In this document: one piece after another, positions 45,653 through 57,700 of the stretch
How the letters are laid out: each line of letters begins with the position of its first letter
How positions within the stretch are numbered: the stretch's first letter is position 1
From: Apiosordaria backusii
Lineage: Eukaryota > Ascomycota > Sordariomycetes > Sordariales > Lasiosphaeriaceae
DNA length: 64,000 bases
Assembly (NCBI GenBank): GCA_030549205.1
Contig: JAUKTV010000004.1
Span: 806,001 to 870,000 of the forward strand
Direction: 5' to 3'
The notes under the pieces: model-generated
What the model was told of the DNA's origin: nothing
The model's input: only the letters and a program-made list of their open reading frames with translations
Databases searched by the model: none
Program-made: the position numbers and the translations under genes

Positions 45653-48600
45653 TGTGACGAGTGTTGAATTGGTATTTCTTGGCGGTGTTGGAACAAGAAA
45701 ATATTCTCGGGGGTATCACTTCGTGACTCGTACTCTGTCGAAAGATGGAATGAATGGGAAGAGAAGAGGACAATCGAGCACAATGGGACGAAGGGAAGGA
45801 CCGAGTATAATATAGACATCCGCACCAAAGGCCAGTGGTGGGGGGGAGGGGGGGCAACGTTTGAAAACCCGAGTAGCGACGTCTTCATGGGACGACAGAC
45901 CCAACCTTTTCCTGGTCCCCTGCTCCCAGCACAGTTCTACTGACAGGAGCGGATATGGCCCTCAACCTCTCAACGCTCGAATAGCACATCGCTCCGTTTC
46001 ACCACTCAAAGCCTTGCGTTTTCCTCTTGGTCTCTGACAGGGACAGGACGGCAAAGTCGTCCGTACACAGCGCGGGGGAGTCCCTGTGCTGGTCGAGTGG
46101 CCACGTTTTGGCGAGGATTTACTCAAGGAGCGCCGGTTATCGCACGCGCGTTAGAAGCACGGCGCGCAGTTCCAGCGTCTTGACATGTGGAACGGCGTCC
46201 ACGCCAGTCAGGTCGTATTTGCTCTTTTGCCATACATACCACGATGCCTATTTCCTCTTTGGAAGAGCAGACGATATCGGCCATGGGATGAGATATTTTC
46301 CTGCAATAGGCAACCCCGCGTTGGTCTACTCATATGTACTGTCGTCACATATCATTTCTGATTGGCTGCCCAGCAGCTTGGAAAGGGCTAGGCGGTGCTG
46401 CTCGCTGCCCATCTCGGGGCGTGTCGTGCGTGGTGGTTGCAGTCGAATGGGGGGCAGTTTGGGGGTCCATTTGGGGGGTCACGTGGGTGCAGATATTGCT
46501 TGTGAGGAATCAGCACCAAAACACTAACAAAGTGTCACAAGCGATTCTTGCACCCACGTAGGGGTTGACAAAAAGGAAAAGCTCGCGTGCTTGTCCTGGA
46601 CCCCTGTAGGAATCTGGCAGGGGCCCCCGGACTCTTGACGACAGCCTAGGATCAAGATGCCGCCGCGGCGCCACTGAAGGGTGCCCTCATTCTTATCCCG
46701 CCGCGTTGATTGGTCGCCTTTTGCTGGATAAAGCCGGTGGGATGGCGCTCAAGAAGGGCTGCGGGGTCGACGGGAGCTAACATTTTGCGAGAACATCGAC
46801 TCTCCAGTGGAACGCTGGGCGCAGGGCAGGGAAGGGCAGGCCAAACGACACAGAATCACCCGAGTTATTCTCGTGCGACTCCGACGTCGCTGGAGTCCTA
46901 GGCACGCGTCCTGGCGCTACTCATGTCCGTTTCCCTCCGGACCATCCCGCGCGTTTAGTCATTGAAAAGGTAGCGAGCTCCCTCAACACGACGACGGCAG
47001 GGTTGAGGGTTGCGGTTTGGCTGATCAGCCACCAGACTTGCAGCAGATAATATTTGCTGCTATCTCAAAAATTGTAATGTGAACTGGTAACCAATACCAA
47101 CTGACCACTGATAGGCATTCATGTTAAACTGGCCTTTCCCGGCCATCTTCAACGTCGAGCCCTGTTACCTAACCACCCCCATTCAGCTGTCAAAGTTCCA
47201 AATATCGCTCAAACAAACGGAAGACCAACACGGAAGACAGACATTCTCTCCAACAGACACATCTCAATAAAATCGATTGAACCGAAATCGGCCACAGACA
47301 ATGCGCCCAAAAGCTGAAGATAAGCCAGACGGCATCTCCGTCGTGATGATGTCTTGCATCATGCATTTCGTTGCATACAGCGTGAACTCTCGATGACGCA
47401 CTTGGACGTGATATCCCTCAGCGCCATGTCCCAATTGAGCCAACCGTCGCAACATCGTGGTAACCAAGACCCAAGAGATCTTGTTGTATCCACTTCGGGA
47501 AAATCCGACAAATCGAAACCTCTCAATTCCACGCCCTATCTCCCAGGGGCATCCCTTCTCCTCCAGAACCCTTCTTCGAGAGGCCAAGGATGTCCCCTCT
47601 TGACGACAGTGGTAATTTGCGACAGACAATGCGATCTGGGTCGTTCCAGGAATCACACACCATGGAACAAAACTCCCGATGTCCCCCATGGCACCTCACA
47701 ACAACCATGACGGAGGCCGAGACGGGAGGTTGTGGGTAGATAGGTTGATCCTTGGTATACATGATGTACAAAATCGGGGAAACATGTTCTCTTGTTCGTC
47801 ATCTTTTTTAGCAGGTCCGGGCCAAGCCAGCCCAAGTTCTCTACTGCAGTTGATGATGCCTGACGACCGCTTAGCCCCGAGCCCGAGGACCCCGGCCGGC
47901 GTAAGTGCGAAGTTTGGGCGGAGTTCGGACCCAGGCCCGAAGGGTGGAACGGGGACTAGAAGACGGGACTAAACTATGACTGGGACCGGGACGCCATCCA
48001 CATCGATATGCGTTTCGGAACGACACGGCTGGAAGCGGCTCTCCAGTTCCGGACTCTTACGAGCGGACATCACACGGCGATCAGATAAGAAACACCAAGG
48101 GTCGTACACCAGTGAGGTGAGGTTGCGTTACATGAATGCATGCTGTGACCGAGACTGTAGCCGGAAGGACCGGATCGTTGGGACGAAAAGTGAATCACGG
48201 CAAGTCAACGGGTACCGGGGTAGTACTGATGTGTGCGACGAGGACAGCCTCTCCCGCTTGTAGAAAACGTCGTTCCTGGCTTGCCTCGGTCGATACAGCG
48301 TCAGCAAGAACGTGGGGGGTTGGGTAAATGCGGATGTAAACAAACCACCAAACCTTTGTCTCGGCCAATCCTTCGCTGTTGCGAGACGATTCCGGCTTCC
48401 CTTCTATGTCCTCGGCCCAGTCGAGAGTACTCCTCGTCAGTCTTCTTCCTCATGGTGCACCTTCCTCATCAGCACTCTTCTCTATTACTTATCTACCTGC
48501 TAGATACATGTCAGGCGCCACGCAGTGCCCCCATGTCAATCCCGGCAGACAAAAGCTTAACTGTGACACTGCAAGTACTGTGTATGCAAGTGAGTTGAGA

Positions 48601-48699
48601 GTAGCATCAGAAGCTATGCTAGATCTGTCACTTTTCATGAGTGGCATATGTCCGAGTCCCCAAAGGAGACGGACGGTCCCTATGTGCATTCAACACGTG

Positions 48700-48739
48700 G
48701 GTACGTAGATACGTACAGTTAGATACGTATCTACGTACC
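48700..48739. repeat. Perfect 16-bp inverted repeat with 8-base loop
   Basis: Arms GGTACGTAGATACGTA (48700-48715) and TACGTATCTACGTACC (48724-48739) are exact reverse complements separated by CAGTTAGA. The arms themselves contain TACGTA palindromes. It could form a cruciform or hairpin or bind a dimeric factor. No gene overlaps it. Confidence 0.85.
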
Positions 48740-49139
48740 TTTGTTGTGGTCTCCTAAAAATAACACGTGAAACTCGAGAGCCAAGAAATCCAAGATATCT
48801 TCAGCTGTTGTGTTCGTCCTGTCGGGTCAGATGGTTAGATCCGGTCCACTCATATTTGCCAGTAAATGGCAACTAATGTTAGTTGAAACTTCAAGTAGCC
48901 GGGAAGACAGTCATTATGTCTTTGAGTTGATAGAGATGAGACAAGTAGAGTTGTGGCTGATGTTGGTTTTTTTAGAAAATGCTCTCACAGTCCTGTAGAC
49001 GTTTCTGCCACTTTTCACTCTATAGTTCTCGACATATTTTTACATTCATACTCATAGTCTGGTTCTACAGCATTTCTCGATATTACATGTGATACACTTG
49101 CCGTCTTGAATTCATTTACACTATATCTGTCGTTATATC

Positions 49140-49692
49140 TCACTGTCTTTTTGATAGCTTCACAGTCTCCACAAACTCTCCCACAAACTCTCTCACAAGC
49201 TCTCTCACAAGCTCTCTCACAGCCTCCCTTACAACCTCTCTTACGGCGACTGACACTTGTCTAGACAGTCTCTCTTCACTGCTATCTAACCCTCCTAGAA
49301 GTTCAAGCAAAAAGCATTATCAAAAACTTTTTCCTTCTACATACTCCAATCTAACCTATCATCCCATAACACCTCTTCCATAATCTTTTAGATGAAGATG
49401 TCGTTCAAGTTCTCGAGTCAAAGACGAAAAAGTGGTGAAGCGAACTATCTCATCTTGCATCTCTCCTTGAAAGTGAATCTGTAAAGATTATAGTCCTGGC
49501 AGGAAACAATTGAGAATGTGTCGGGGACTTATTTCATATGTACCTACCTGGAGCATCGTTTTGCCAAAGTCAACAGAGCAGTCTTAAATTTGAAAGGTTG
49601 AGCACGGTGCATGATATGGTAAAGATGTACTATCTTACTCTTTCCAAGTAGAGTATGAACGAAGGAATGATATTTCCTCTTTTCAAGATGTT
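49140..49692 (-). CDS. Unrecognised gene, C-terminal four exons (5' end not found)
   Basis: Four short exons fit one frame on the minus strand: 49692-49639, 49582-49548, 49478-49373 and 49294-49140, ending in TGA. Introns are 56, 69 and 78 nt. Donors read GTAAGA, GTAGGT and GTGTTA; acceptors read TTTAAG, TTACAG and TTCTAG. The spliced frame gives about 116 residues with normal protein texture, for example LLGKNCSVDFGKTMLQ, IHFQGEMQDEIVRF, LTRELERHLHLKDYG and DSSEERLSRQV. It ends in an amphipathic helix built on a V-R-E-hydrophobic tetrapeptide repeat, then KLSKRQ. I do not recognise the family. No in-frame ATG was found at the left side, so upstream exons are missing, unrecognised or lost; a degraded gene copy is possible. 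A shorter protein could start at the ATG at 49556. Confidence 0.42.
49170..49241. repeat. 12-base degenerate tandem repeat, six units
   Basis: Six in-register 12-base units, consensus CACAAGCTCTCT on the plus strand. They lie inside the last exon of the unrecognised minus-strand gene, where each unit encodes V-R-E plus a hydrophobic residue. Confidence 0.8.
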
Positions 49693-50560
49693 CTTACTCT
49701 AGCCACTCACTTACAAACTATGACAATTTTTACTTCCATATTCACAGGTAGGTACATACATATGGCTCAGCCAAGCTACATTCTTTTTATTTTCCTTCAC
49801 CATAGCATACCAGTAACCCCGCTTGTCATTCTAATAACAAACAAGATCCCAACACCCATCATATATACGTCTCGTCTCATTCATTACCAAACCACCTCCA
49901 ATTTTGTCACCCTCTTTTCGTCCATCATGGTTCTTCTCCCTAGCAAACATAAATTACAGCTCACACAACACGAAACCAAAAAATGGCGGGTATCTCCTTC
50001 TCTTTTTTACAGTCTTCTCTTCCTTGCTCCCAACAAACAGCTCGCGGTATGGAACACCAACCAAAAGACACAACAACAGGTATCATCACCCAAGTCCAAC
50101 AGACACAACAGTTACTTAAACGGAGCACAAACACAACATAGAAAAACACAACACACGAACAAACGCAGAAGCAAGAACGAACACAAAGCGAAACGCAGAA
50201 ATAATTGTCCCAGTAAAAAGTTTATAATTTAAAAGATAAGATAAAGAAAATAAGAGGTATGTAACAGTCGTAACATGTCGGTGGTGATGTGTGATAATAT
50301 GAATCGGCGGAGATAGTAGTGGGGTAGTAGTAGAAGAGAATAAAAAGAATCGAAATTGTCGTTTTTTTGTTTTTGTTTTTCTTCTTAAACAAAAGCGTCA
50401 TTGGTCTAGCTTTTTCCTTTCCCTCCATATTCCCCCTTTTTCCTGCCCCCCTTTTCTAAACACTAACCTCACTTCCCTGGATTAAGGGGAAAAGAAAGAA
50501 AGAAAGGAAAGCCTCGATCGCTCGAGGAGCAACAACGATCGCTCGCCTATGAGCTCTCGC

Positions 50561-51584
50561 CTATGACACCTGCATAACCATAGGCCCAGCAACCGTAATC
50601 TCATCAGTAATCACCCCCGTCAACGGCCCAGCACTCGTCAAGCTGACATAGGTGACCCCCGCCAAGTTCTGGGGAACCTCGCAGCCAGCCTCAGCAGTGA
50701 AGGTAGTGAAGACAGTGCCGCCGGGAACGCCGCCAGTGGTGAAAGCGCAGTGAGTGGCACCCGCCGCCGCGTCGCTCTGGAGCTGAATCGTAGTACCAGC
50801 GGTAACAGTTGAGGCATCGATACCGGCACCAAGAGCAAGAGATGGGAAGGCGGTAAGAATCAAATTGCTTCCCTCGGGGCAGCTCTCAATAAATGGCGCG
50901 GCAAGGGAGAAAACCTGCTTGGGGCTCAAAGGCGTGTCAAAAGCCTGGGGAACAGCCACCACTCCGCTCGCGGCGCGGACAAAGGTTTGGTGACGGGCCT
51001 CGATGGTGAGGATGCTTCCGGCCGTGGTGAGGATGGAGCCGTCAGAGACGAGAGCGGCGGCGCCGAGGTAGGCAGACACACCGACGTTCTCCAAAACGGC
51101 GGCGGTGGCGACCATGCCGGCCGCGTCGGTGAAGCCAAAGTTGTATGTGCAGGGCTGCACGGGCTGGACGCCGGCTTGCGCGAGGGCGGACTGCAGGAGA
51201 ACGACGTGCTCCTCTTCTGTCTTGCCGATCTTGAGCAGGTCCTCGATCTGGCGCTCGTTGAGGCCGAGGGCTTGGAAGTCGGTGGCGGGGAAGCGGGCGA
51301 AGCCTTGTTGGTAGAAGGCGGCTTCGAGCCATTCGAGTGTGAGGGCGCTGTGAGGGAGTATGTTAGTGTCCATATATTGTTTTGAGGGCGCTAACCAAGG
51401 AGGCTTACAATTGCAGAATGTCAAGATCGTTGATACCAAGAGCCTGAGCAGCCGCGTTTTGGCGCTTCGCGTGTTGGTACATCTTCATCTGGTTCTTGTT
51501 CAACTTGGGAACTGATGGGAGAGCCGAAGCAACAGCCGCAAGTCCCGCAACAACCACACCAAGTGTCTTTGTGAATGAAGGCAT
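50561..51584 (-). CDS. Secreted ferritin-like (Ferritin_2 / Rds1-type) protein
   Basis: Exons 51584-51409 and 51347-50561 are joined by a 61-base intron with a CACTAACAT branch site and encode 320 residues. Residues 1-21 form a signal peptide (MPSFTKTLGVVVAGLAAVASA), followed by a short propeptide-like part with a KR pair near residue 41. The ferritin-like helical bundle follows: ILQFALTLEWLEAAFYQQGF, then TEEEHVVLL, an ALENVG-type helix and IEARHQTFVR. E and ExxH residues that could bind two metals are present in both helix pairs. The C-terminal 140 residues are beta-rich and T/G/A-rich. Such fungal proteins are stress- or sporulation-related and related to plant desiccation protein PCC13-62; a biochemical role is not established. 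The ATG 51584 is preferred because the longer frame begins with TTG. Confidence 0.82.
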
Positions 51585-54500
51585 TGTGTCGGTTGTGTGT
51601 GATGTGTGATAATTCCCTTCTTCCAAATATCTTTCGGTTTGTGTGATATCGTCCCAAAGCTGTCGAGTATATTCGAGGATAGGAGCAAAGACCAGTCCGG
51701 CTGCTGTAAAAAAGAATAAGATAGACCTGCCTGAGGTAGGTTGTTAAAAGATTAAAAATATTAAAGCTGTAAAAGCTGTAGAAGACCAGTGATGGACTGA
51801 GTGAGAGAATGGACAGGCTGAAGCTGCTTAAAAGGAGAGTCAAAAGCAGACCAGTGCTTTGGGTAACGAATAGACAAAACACGAGGGCGTGGGATGGAGA
51901 GAAGAAAGAAGAGGGGAAGGGGGAAAAGGAAAACGTCATGAGATGGGAAACGGCCATGGATAAAGATGGCCAGCCAAGAGGATTCCCCTTGCTTCCTGGT
52001 GGCCAGCGGCTGCTGGCCTTTCCGGGACCCGCATCACCGCTCCTGGACTCTTCTCGAGAATAGCCTCTTCCAGGGTTCTTCTGGAGGCAATGCGCAGGGT
52101 CTCTCGCGCTCAGGGCGCGTACCCAGCAAGGTAACACTCCCCAACCCGCGGGGCTTCTGCTTCATCGAGCTCGGCTTCCCGGACGAAGGCAAGGGTAGAA
52201 AGGGTAGAAAGAGCAACTTCAGATGGCAGGACTGAGGACTTCGACGTCTTGGTGTTTCGTTTCCCTCTCCCCTGCTGTAGCTACCGCGACAGCGACCCCG
52301 TGCAACGGCCGTCCGCGGCTGCAGAACCCTGACATGAGGCTCTCCCTAGCCAATCACATTACACTCCCAATCTTTAAAGTTAAGATGGTACGATGGAGGT
52401 CCTCCCCACCCCTGCTCGGGACCCGGCTCGCACGCAACGCTCAGTGTGGGGGCGTGGAATCGGAATCGAGCTTGGGGTCTTGGGAGCTGGTCTGGCCACT
52501 CAGAGCCCGTGCCAAGAGTGTGCCAGGGGGTTGCACAGAAGTGATGGGGTACCGCGCTGGGGGGATCTGCGACAGTGGCGTACGCGATGCTCGTCTCAGG
52601 AACGTTTCAATCAGACGGACCGCATCAGAACCGACATCTTTCTCTCTTTCAATTAAAAGAACTCCGTGACATTCGCAATCTGCCACTGCCGACCAAAGCA
52701 ATGCTTATGGAAGCAGGGTATCCGCCAGATAGCGACCCCCTATCAAGCGTCTTGTTCATCCGAGCAGAGGTGACCCCAAGTTCCATGTCGTTTTGTTCCA
52801 ACTTCCATGGAAAAGCTCCTTGGCCCAGCATCAGCTAGATTGCCTCGCTTGCCTTACGAACTAGACCCCTGACTAAAACTGACATCTCGAAGCTTATCGC
52901 CAAAACCAGGAGCTTATTGCGACATCGTTGCCTCTTTCTCGTGACTGCTCCCCGTCAAAAAGTAGGGTCGCATCGGTTCCTGGCAAGCAACCTTGGAAAC
53001 AACTCGTGTACAGCACAGTCAAAAAAAATCTTCCCGACGTAGGGTTCCCTTCTTGATGTGTGATCTGTCAAGGATCCCCATTGCATCCGTGATCCCGTCT
53101 CGCCATCCACCACGACCATCCACACACACCATCACGACTCGAAAAGTCCGAGATGCGTTCAACTTGCCACATTTGTTTCCGACATGGTCCTCTGACGTCG
53201 AAAGTTCCCCCATTAGGTCTGCCGTCAGCAGACGGCGATATTCTGTGTCACAAGCATAGAACCCGGTGGATCGGGGACGGGAGTTGTGCTAATCAACCCG
53301 TTAGATGCCTCCCAAATTCAGAAATACATACCCCAAATCTCCGCTCCACAAACCCACACGCAGGTCCCCATCAAGGCCTAGGCACACTAGCCCCAGGTAC
53401 ATGTTTAAGCTTCTTTGATAGTGGCGGCCACAGACCAGCCCTGTGGCCGAAAAGTGTAACACTGCAAGAGTGTGTGCGTGTGTGTGTGGAGGAAACGACA
53501 TTGAATCAAACTCAAGACTCTTGACCCAGACTTAGTAGCCCTCAAAGGGTGTTCCCCAGACTACAGCTTCAAAAAGAAAAGTTTGCAGCTGAATCTTGGA
53601 AGCATATTGTGCTTTCCCCACATTGAACTGCCCAACACCACGCAACAATAGCCAAGGTACTGGTGGGTTGGATAGGTAGCTGATAGCTTAATTCAAACTT
53701 CATCGTCGAACCTGTAGATTCCATTTAAAACATACTGCTTTTCGCCCAATAGTGAGGGATTTGTTCGTTTCCCATTTCAACATCACCAGCCCCCCCCGCA
53801 TCTCACAGAAACCAACATCTTCCACAAGCAGATCTCGGGAATATCAACCTCCACCACAACCCAACCACAACCCACCCACCACCCATCATTACCTACATAT
53901 GTCTCCTACGGAGAAATCAAATACACAAACAAAACCTGCAAAGAACCCCCCCATCGAAGCAATCGAACACCACAAGGCCACCACGTCGCACTCCAGAAAC
54001 CCTCCGGCCCCCAATGCGTTTCCAACTCCCCCCAAATCCAAATCCCGAGATCCGACATCCGCATAAACCTGACCCCACCGTCTCAATACATTCCCAAATC
54101 GGCACTTCAACCTTCCTTAACCCTTCCTACCCCCCCAAACACATCCATCCCGCGTTCATTATTATCAGCCTGTAAATACCAAGAGGATTATCCCAGGTCT
54201 TGAAACCGGAACCGGCAATTTTGTAAGTACACCATGCCGCGCAAACACAGTTTTGCAACCACCTTCACATGCTCCATGGCCTCAACATAGATTGGTAAGG
54301 GTAAAAATGCGTTATTAAACAACTTCCCTACTTGTGCTCCGTCATCCCCAATCTCTTTCCTCCTCCTGCCACTACTACTACTACTACTATAACTATCATC
54401 TTTCTTCCTTCCACGCCGCCTTCTGTCTCCCCTTTTGCTCCGTCTTTCCAGCAATGATATCCGTCGATACTCTCATCATTCCATACCATGCCCGAATATC

Positions 54501-54720
54501 CATGTGACAACTTCTGATTTTGGCATCTCCATTCCCCCCTCATAATCGCACGAATATCGCTACTAGACAAAAACGATACACCCATCTTCTCCATCATCAT
54601 CGCCCTATCACCAGGCCAAACTATTCTCTTCTGTTCTCGTTCCATACTATATCCACTTAATTCCATCTCCGTCGTCATACGTGCATGCAATCAGTATTAC
54701 AAAAAAGTAATGTTTTTAGA
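51585..54720. other. 3.1-kb region between ferritin-like gene and gul-1, no recognised gene apart from a small ORF
   Basis: The left part is the ferritin-like promoter and leader; a long open frame through it (52137-51421 minus) is rich in F, S and L and judged accidental. CA- and CT-rich sequence at 53780-53900 looks like a fungal 5' leader and precedes the small ORF at 53899. No RNA gene recognised. Confidence 0.4.
53899..54066 (+). CDS. Possible small protein of 55 residues
   Basis: An ATG in a CA/CT-rich leader-like context opens a 55-codon frame encoding a hydrophilic, proline-, lysine- and serine-rich peptide (starts MSPTEKSNTQTKPAK). No domain, signal peptide or membrane segment is visible. 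It converges with gul-1. It may be a real short protein, a first exon, or an upstream ORF of an unannotated transcript. Confidence 0.22.
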   Translation: MSPTEKSNTQTKPAKNPPIEAIEHHKATTSHSRNPPAPNAFPTPPKSKSRDPTSA

Positions 54721-57700
54721 TTACAAAGCATAAGGGTTAAGAGAGCGGATAGTCAAGCAACTGTGTTATGTGTTAGCTTTGTGTGACATTCAATGAGGAT
54801 CAAGAAAAAAACTTACGGTGGGCTCTTGCTGAGATCCGTCTTGAGAATGACCGGCACACGGGTCATCTCAGTAACATCCTGAATGTATTCACCACCCTCC
54901 TCTCTGAGCTTGAAAAGCTTCAGGTACTTCTCCTTGTTGGTCAGGCGAGTCTCGGGCGCCTCAATAACAGGCACCTTGGAATCCGACCGGGTGCGGTGCA
55001 GAGTCGACGAAGAGCGCGTCGGGGATCCGGGAACGCTCTGGGTAGGGCGCTCGGCCAAAGAAGCACCAGCCATAGCCTCCGTGATATCGGAAGCGTTGTC
55101 CTCATCATCGTCAAAGAGCGCATCAGCCGACTCGGGCGCAATGGTGCCGGTCTCAGTCTGCTTGCGAGCCGCCTCCTCGCGCTCCTTCTTGACCCGTTCA
55201 GCCTCCTCGGCCTGGCGGGCAGCAGCCATGGCGTTGGAAACTCTCTGCGAGGCACCGCCAGCTCTGGGCCGCTCGTCCTCGGGGACGTAAGCCGAGCTGG
55301 GGACACCCTTCTCCCAGTAGAGCTCCAGAACACGCTTCTCCTTCCGGAACTCGGCCTTCTTGAGAGGAAGCTGATCGCAGTGCACGCGCTTCTCAAAGCC
55401 CCACTCGGGAATGAGAACATCAAACGCCGACTCGTAAACACAGACGATGATACCTTCGCTGATGAGATCGCCGTTGGTTTCCTGGCGAACCTTGTCCATG
55501 GTACGGCAGGCCTCAATGTGAATGCTCTGCTCCTGCGCATTCTGAGCCGAATCCTTCTTGGTATTGCAAGACTCAACCGTCTTGACCAGATTCTCCAAAT
55601 CCTCCGTGTACTCAGTCTCGTTGAGAACAGACTCGAGCTGACGGTGCACCAAAATGTCCGCGTAGCGTCTGGTCGGGGCTGTGAAATGAGTGTAGAGCGG
55701 CACATTAAGCGCGTAGTGAGACCAGAGGTGCTGGGCAGTCTTGCCCGCAATGAAGTACTTGGCGCGCTGCATCGACTTCAGGAGCAATGTTTCCATGCCC
55801 TTTCTGATATCGGCATCATCCACTCTGAACAGACTGTTCTGGAGAGATCCGCTGCTGGTCGAGTCAATCTCATAACCCAGCGCAGACATGCGCTCCACAA
55901 AGGTCTGCAGGCGGCGAGAGTTGGGAGGGGCGTGGCGGCGCAGGAGGGCCTTCTCGGGAAGAGCAGCGGCCAAGCGCTGGGCGACGTAGGTATTGGCCTT
56001 GTGCATGAGCTCCTCAACGAGCTCGGTGGCCAAGCCGCTGTCGAACACATTGTGCTTGACCGGGATGTTCTCGTCGTCAAGCTGCTGGAGCAGACGAAGA
56101 GGGGCGATGGGTTCACCGCCAGCACCAAGGCGTGCCTCGTGGAACTTCTGGGCAAGGAGACTGAGAAGCTGGATATCCTTGGCACCCACAACGGCGTGGC
56201 TGAAATCGGCCTGGTTGGACAGAGCTTCGTCGATTTGAGACAGCGACAGTTTGCCGCCGCTCTTGACAATGCCCTTTCCAATCCAGGTGTCGCCTTCAGC
56301 AACAGCACCGGTATGTGGGTTGACGTGGAAGACAACACTGACGGTCAACCGATCCTGTTCGGGGGTGAAGGCACAATACTCGCTTGACAGCTTGGGCGGG
56401 AGAAGGGCACAGAAGCGATTCATGAGCTGGACGGCAGTACCGCGCTTCTTGGCCTCTCTGTCCACGAGCGAAGCCGGCTTCACAAAGTGTGTAACATCTG
56501 GAACGTGGATACCAATCTCGACCTTGCCATCGGGCAGCGTCTTGACATGGACACCATTTCCGAGTTCGGCTGTGCTTTCCAGGTCGAGAGTGAAAACCTT
56601 CTCGCCGCGGAAATCTCTGCGGGAGCCGAGGGCCGCCTCATCCTCCTTGGCAATAGTCCAGTCTTGAGGGTTAACGCTGCGCAGAACGGCATCCGAGAAT
56701 TCATCAGAAGAAAAGTTGTTATCACGCAAAAGAGCATCCGTTTCGACCTTGAGGTCGCCCATCTTTCCGAGCTTCTCCACCAGAGTACCGAAAGGATGGA
56801 GCGAGGTGATGGGCCAGCGCTTGATGCAGGCAACGAAGATCTGATCGGCATAGTCCTGGTGCTTCTCAACAAAGTCACGAGGAGCTTGCTCAGTGGGAAT
56901 GGCAATCAAAGGAACACGCTTGTCGGTAGGCTTGAACCACACAATCTTGGGCTTCTCCTGAGCCCGGTTATCATGGTGGCGAGAGTTAGATCCATCACGG
57001 GCAGCGCGCTCGGCCTCCTGCTTCTCCTTGGTGGCCTGACTGCTGGGACGGAGGAGACCCAGGGTACCAGAGAACATCTGGCCCGCGACGCGCTCAATGA
57101 CAGCAACGATATGACCAGCATAGAGAGGCTTGGACTCATCGTTGATCTCCTCCTCTTCAACGAGAAGGAGGCTCTGGCCTTCCACCTCAACATCATCATT
57201 CTTCTTTTGTGTAGGGCGCTGTCTCAAACTGCCACGACGGCGAAGGCCACCTTCGGCACCATTGTCGTCATTAGTGCTGCCCTGGTTTGTTCCGGCGGTG
57301 GACCCAGAACGAGTGTCGGTAATATCCTTTCGCTTCTTCTTCTCCTCCTTCTCACGCTTCTGAGACCACACCTCATCGACATCAAGGAGCTCGACGGCAA
57401 CCAAATCGCCTTCAAGAGCACGGTTGCGGTCCTTGCTACCGCAGATAAAGATATCGGCGTCGAGCAGACCATCCTGAGTCGAGACATAAGCGTCACTACG
57501 GTTCTTCTTGTTGACCCGGAGGATACCCGAAACCAGCTGCCCATCGCCGAGGAGAGCAGGAAGGGTAGCCTGGGGAAGGTAAGGAGTGAAAAGCGTCTTG
57601 CGCTGTTGTTGCTGAGGCTGCTGAGAAGCCATTTGAGGAGCATGCTGGCTAGCTCCAAGACCAGCCATGTGCTGGCCACTCATTTGAGCAATCTGGAGAG

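Larger units (their letters stand above)
45653..50560. other. 4.9-kb region between GDH and ferritin-like gene, mostly without recognised genes
   Basis: The first part is the GDH promoter, with GATA-type words (for example AGATAA near 47044 and 47319) that could serve a nitrogen GATA factor; this is only a motif match. An E-box-like CACGTG lies near 46479. A large inverted repeat (48700-48739) and a partial multi-exon gene (49692-49140) are listed separately. The open frame at 47689-47264 minus (141 codons, true ATG) is unrecognised and overlaps an equally long frame on the other strand. Confidence 0.4.

Noticed and set aside
47264..47710. Overlapping open frames of 141 (minus) and 118 (plus) codons
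   Set aside because: Neither shows a recognisable domain, leader or intron pattern, and both strands are equally open; kept only as an unrecognised ORF.
51421..52137. 238-codon open frame overlapping exon 1 and the leader of the ferritin-like gene
   Set aside because: Out of frame with the real protein, rich in F, S and L from a CT/T-rich leader, with no domain.
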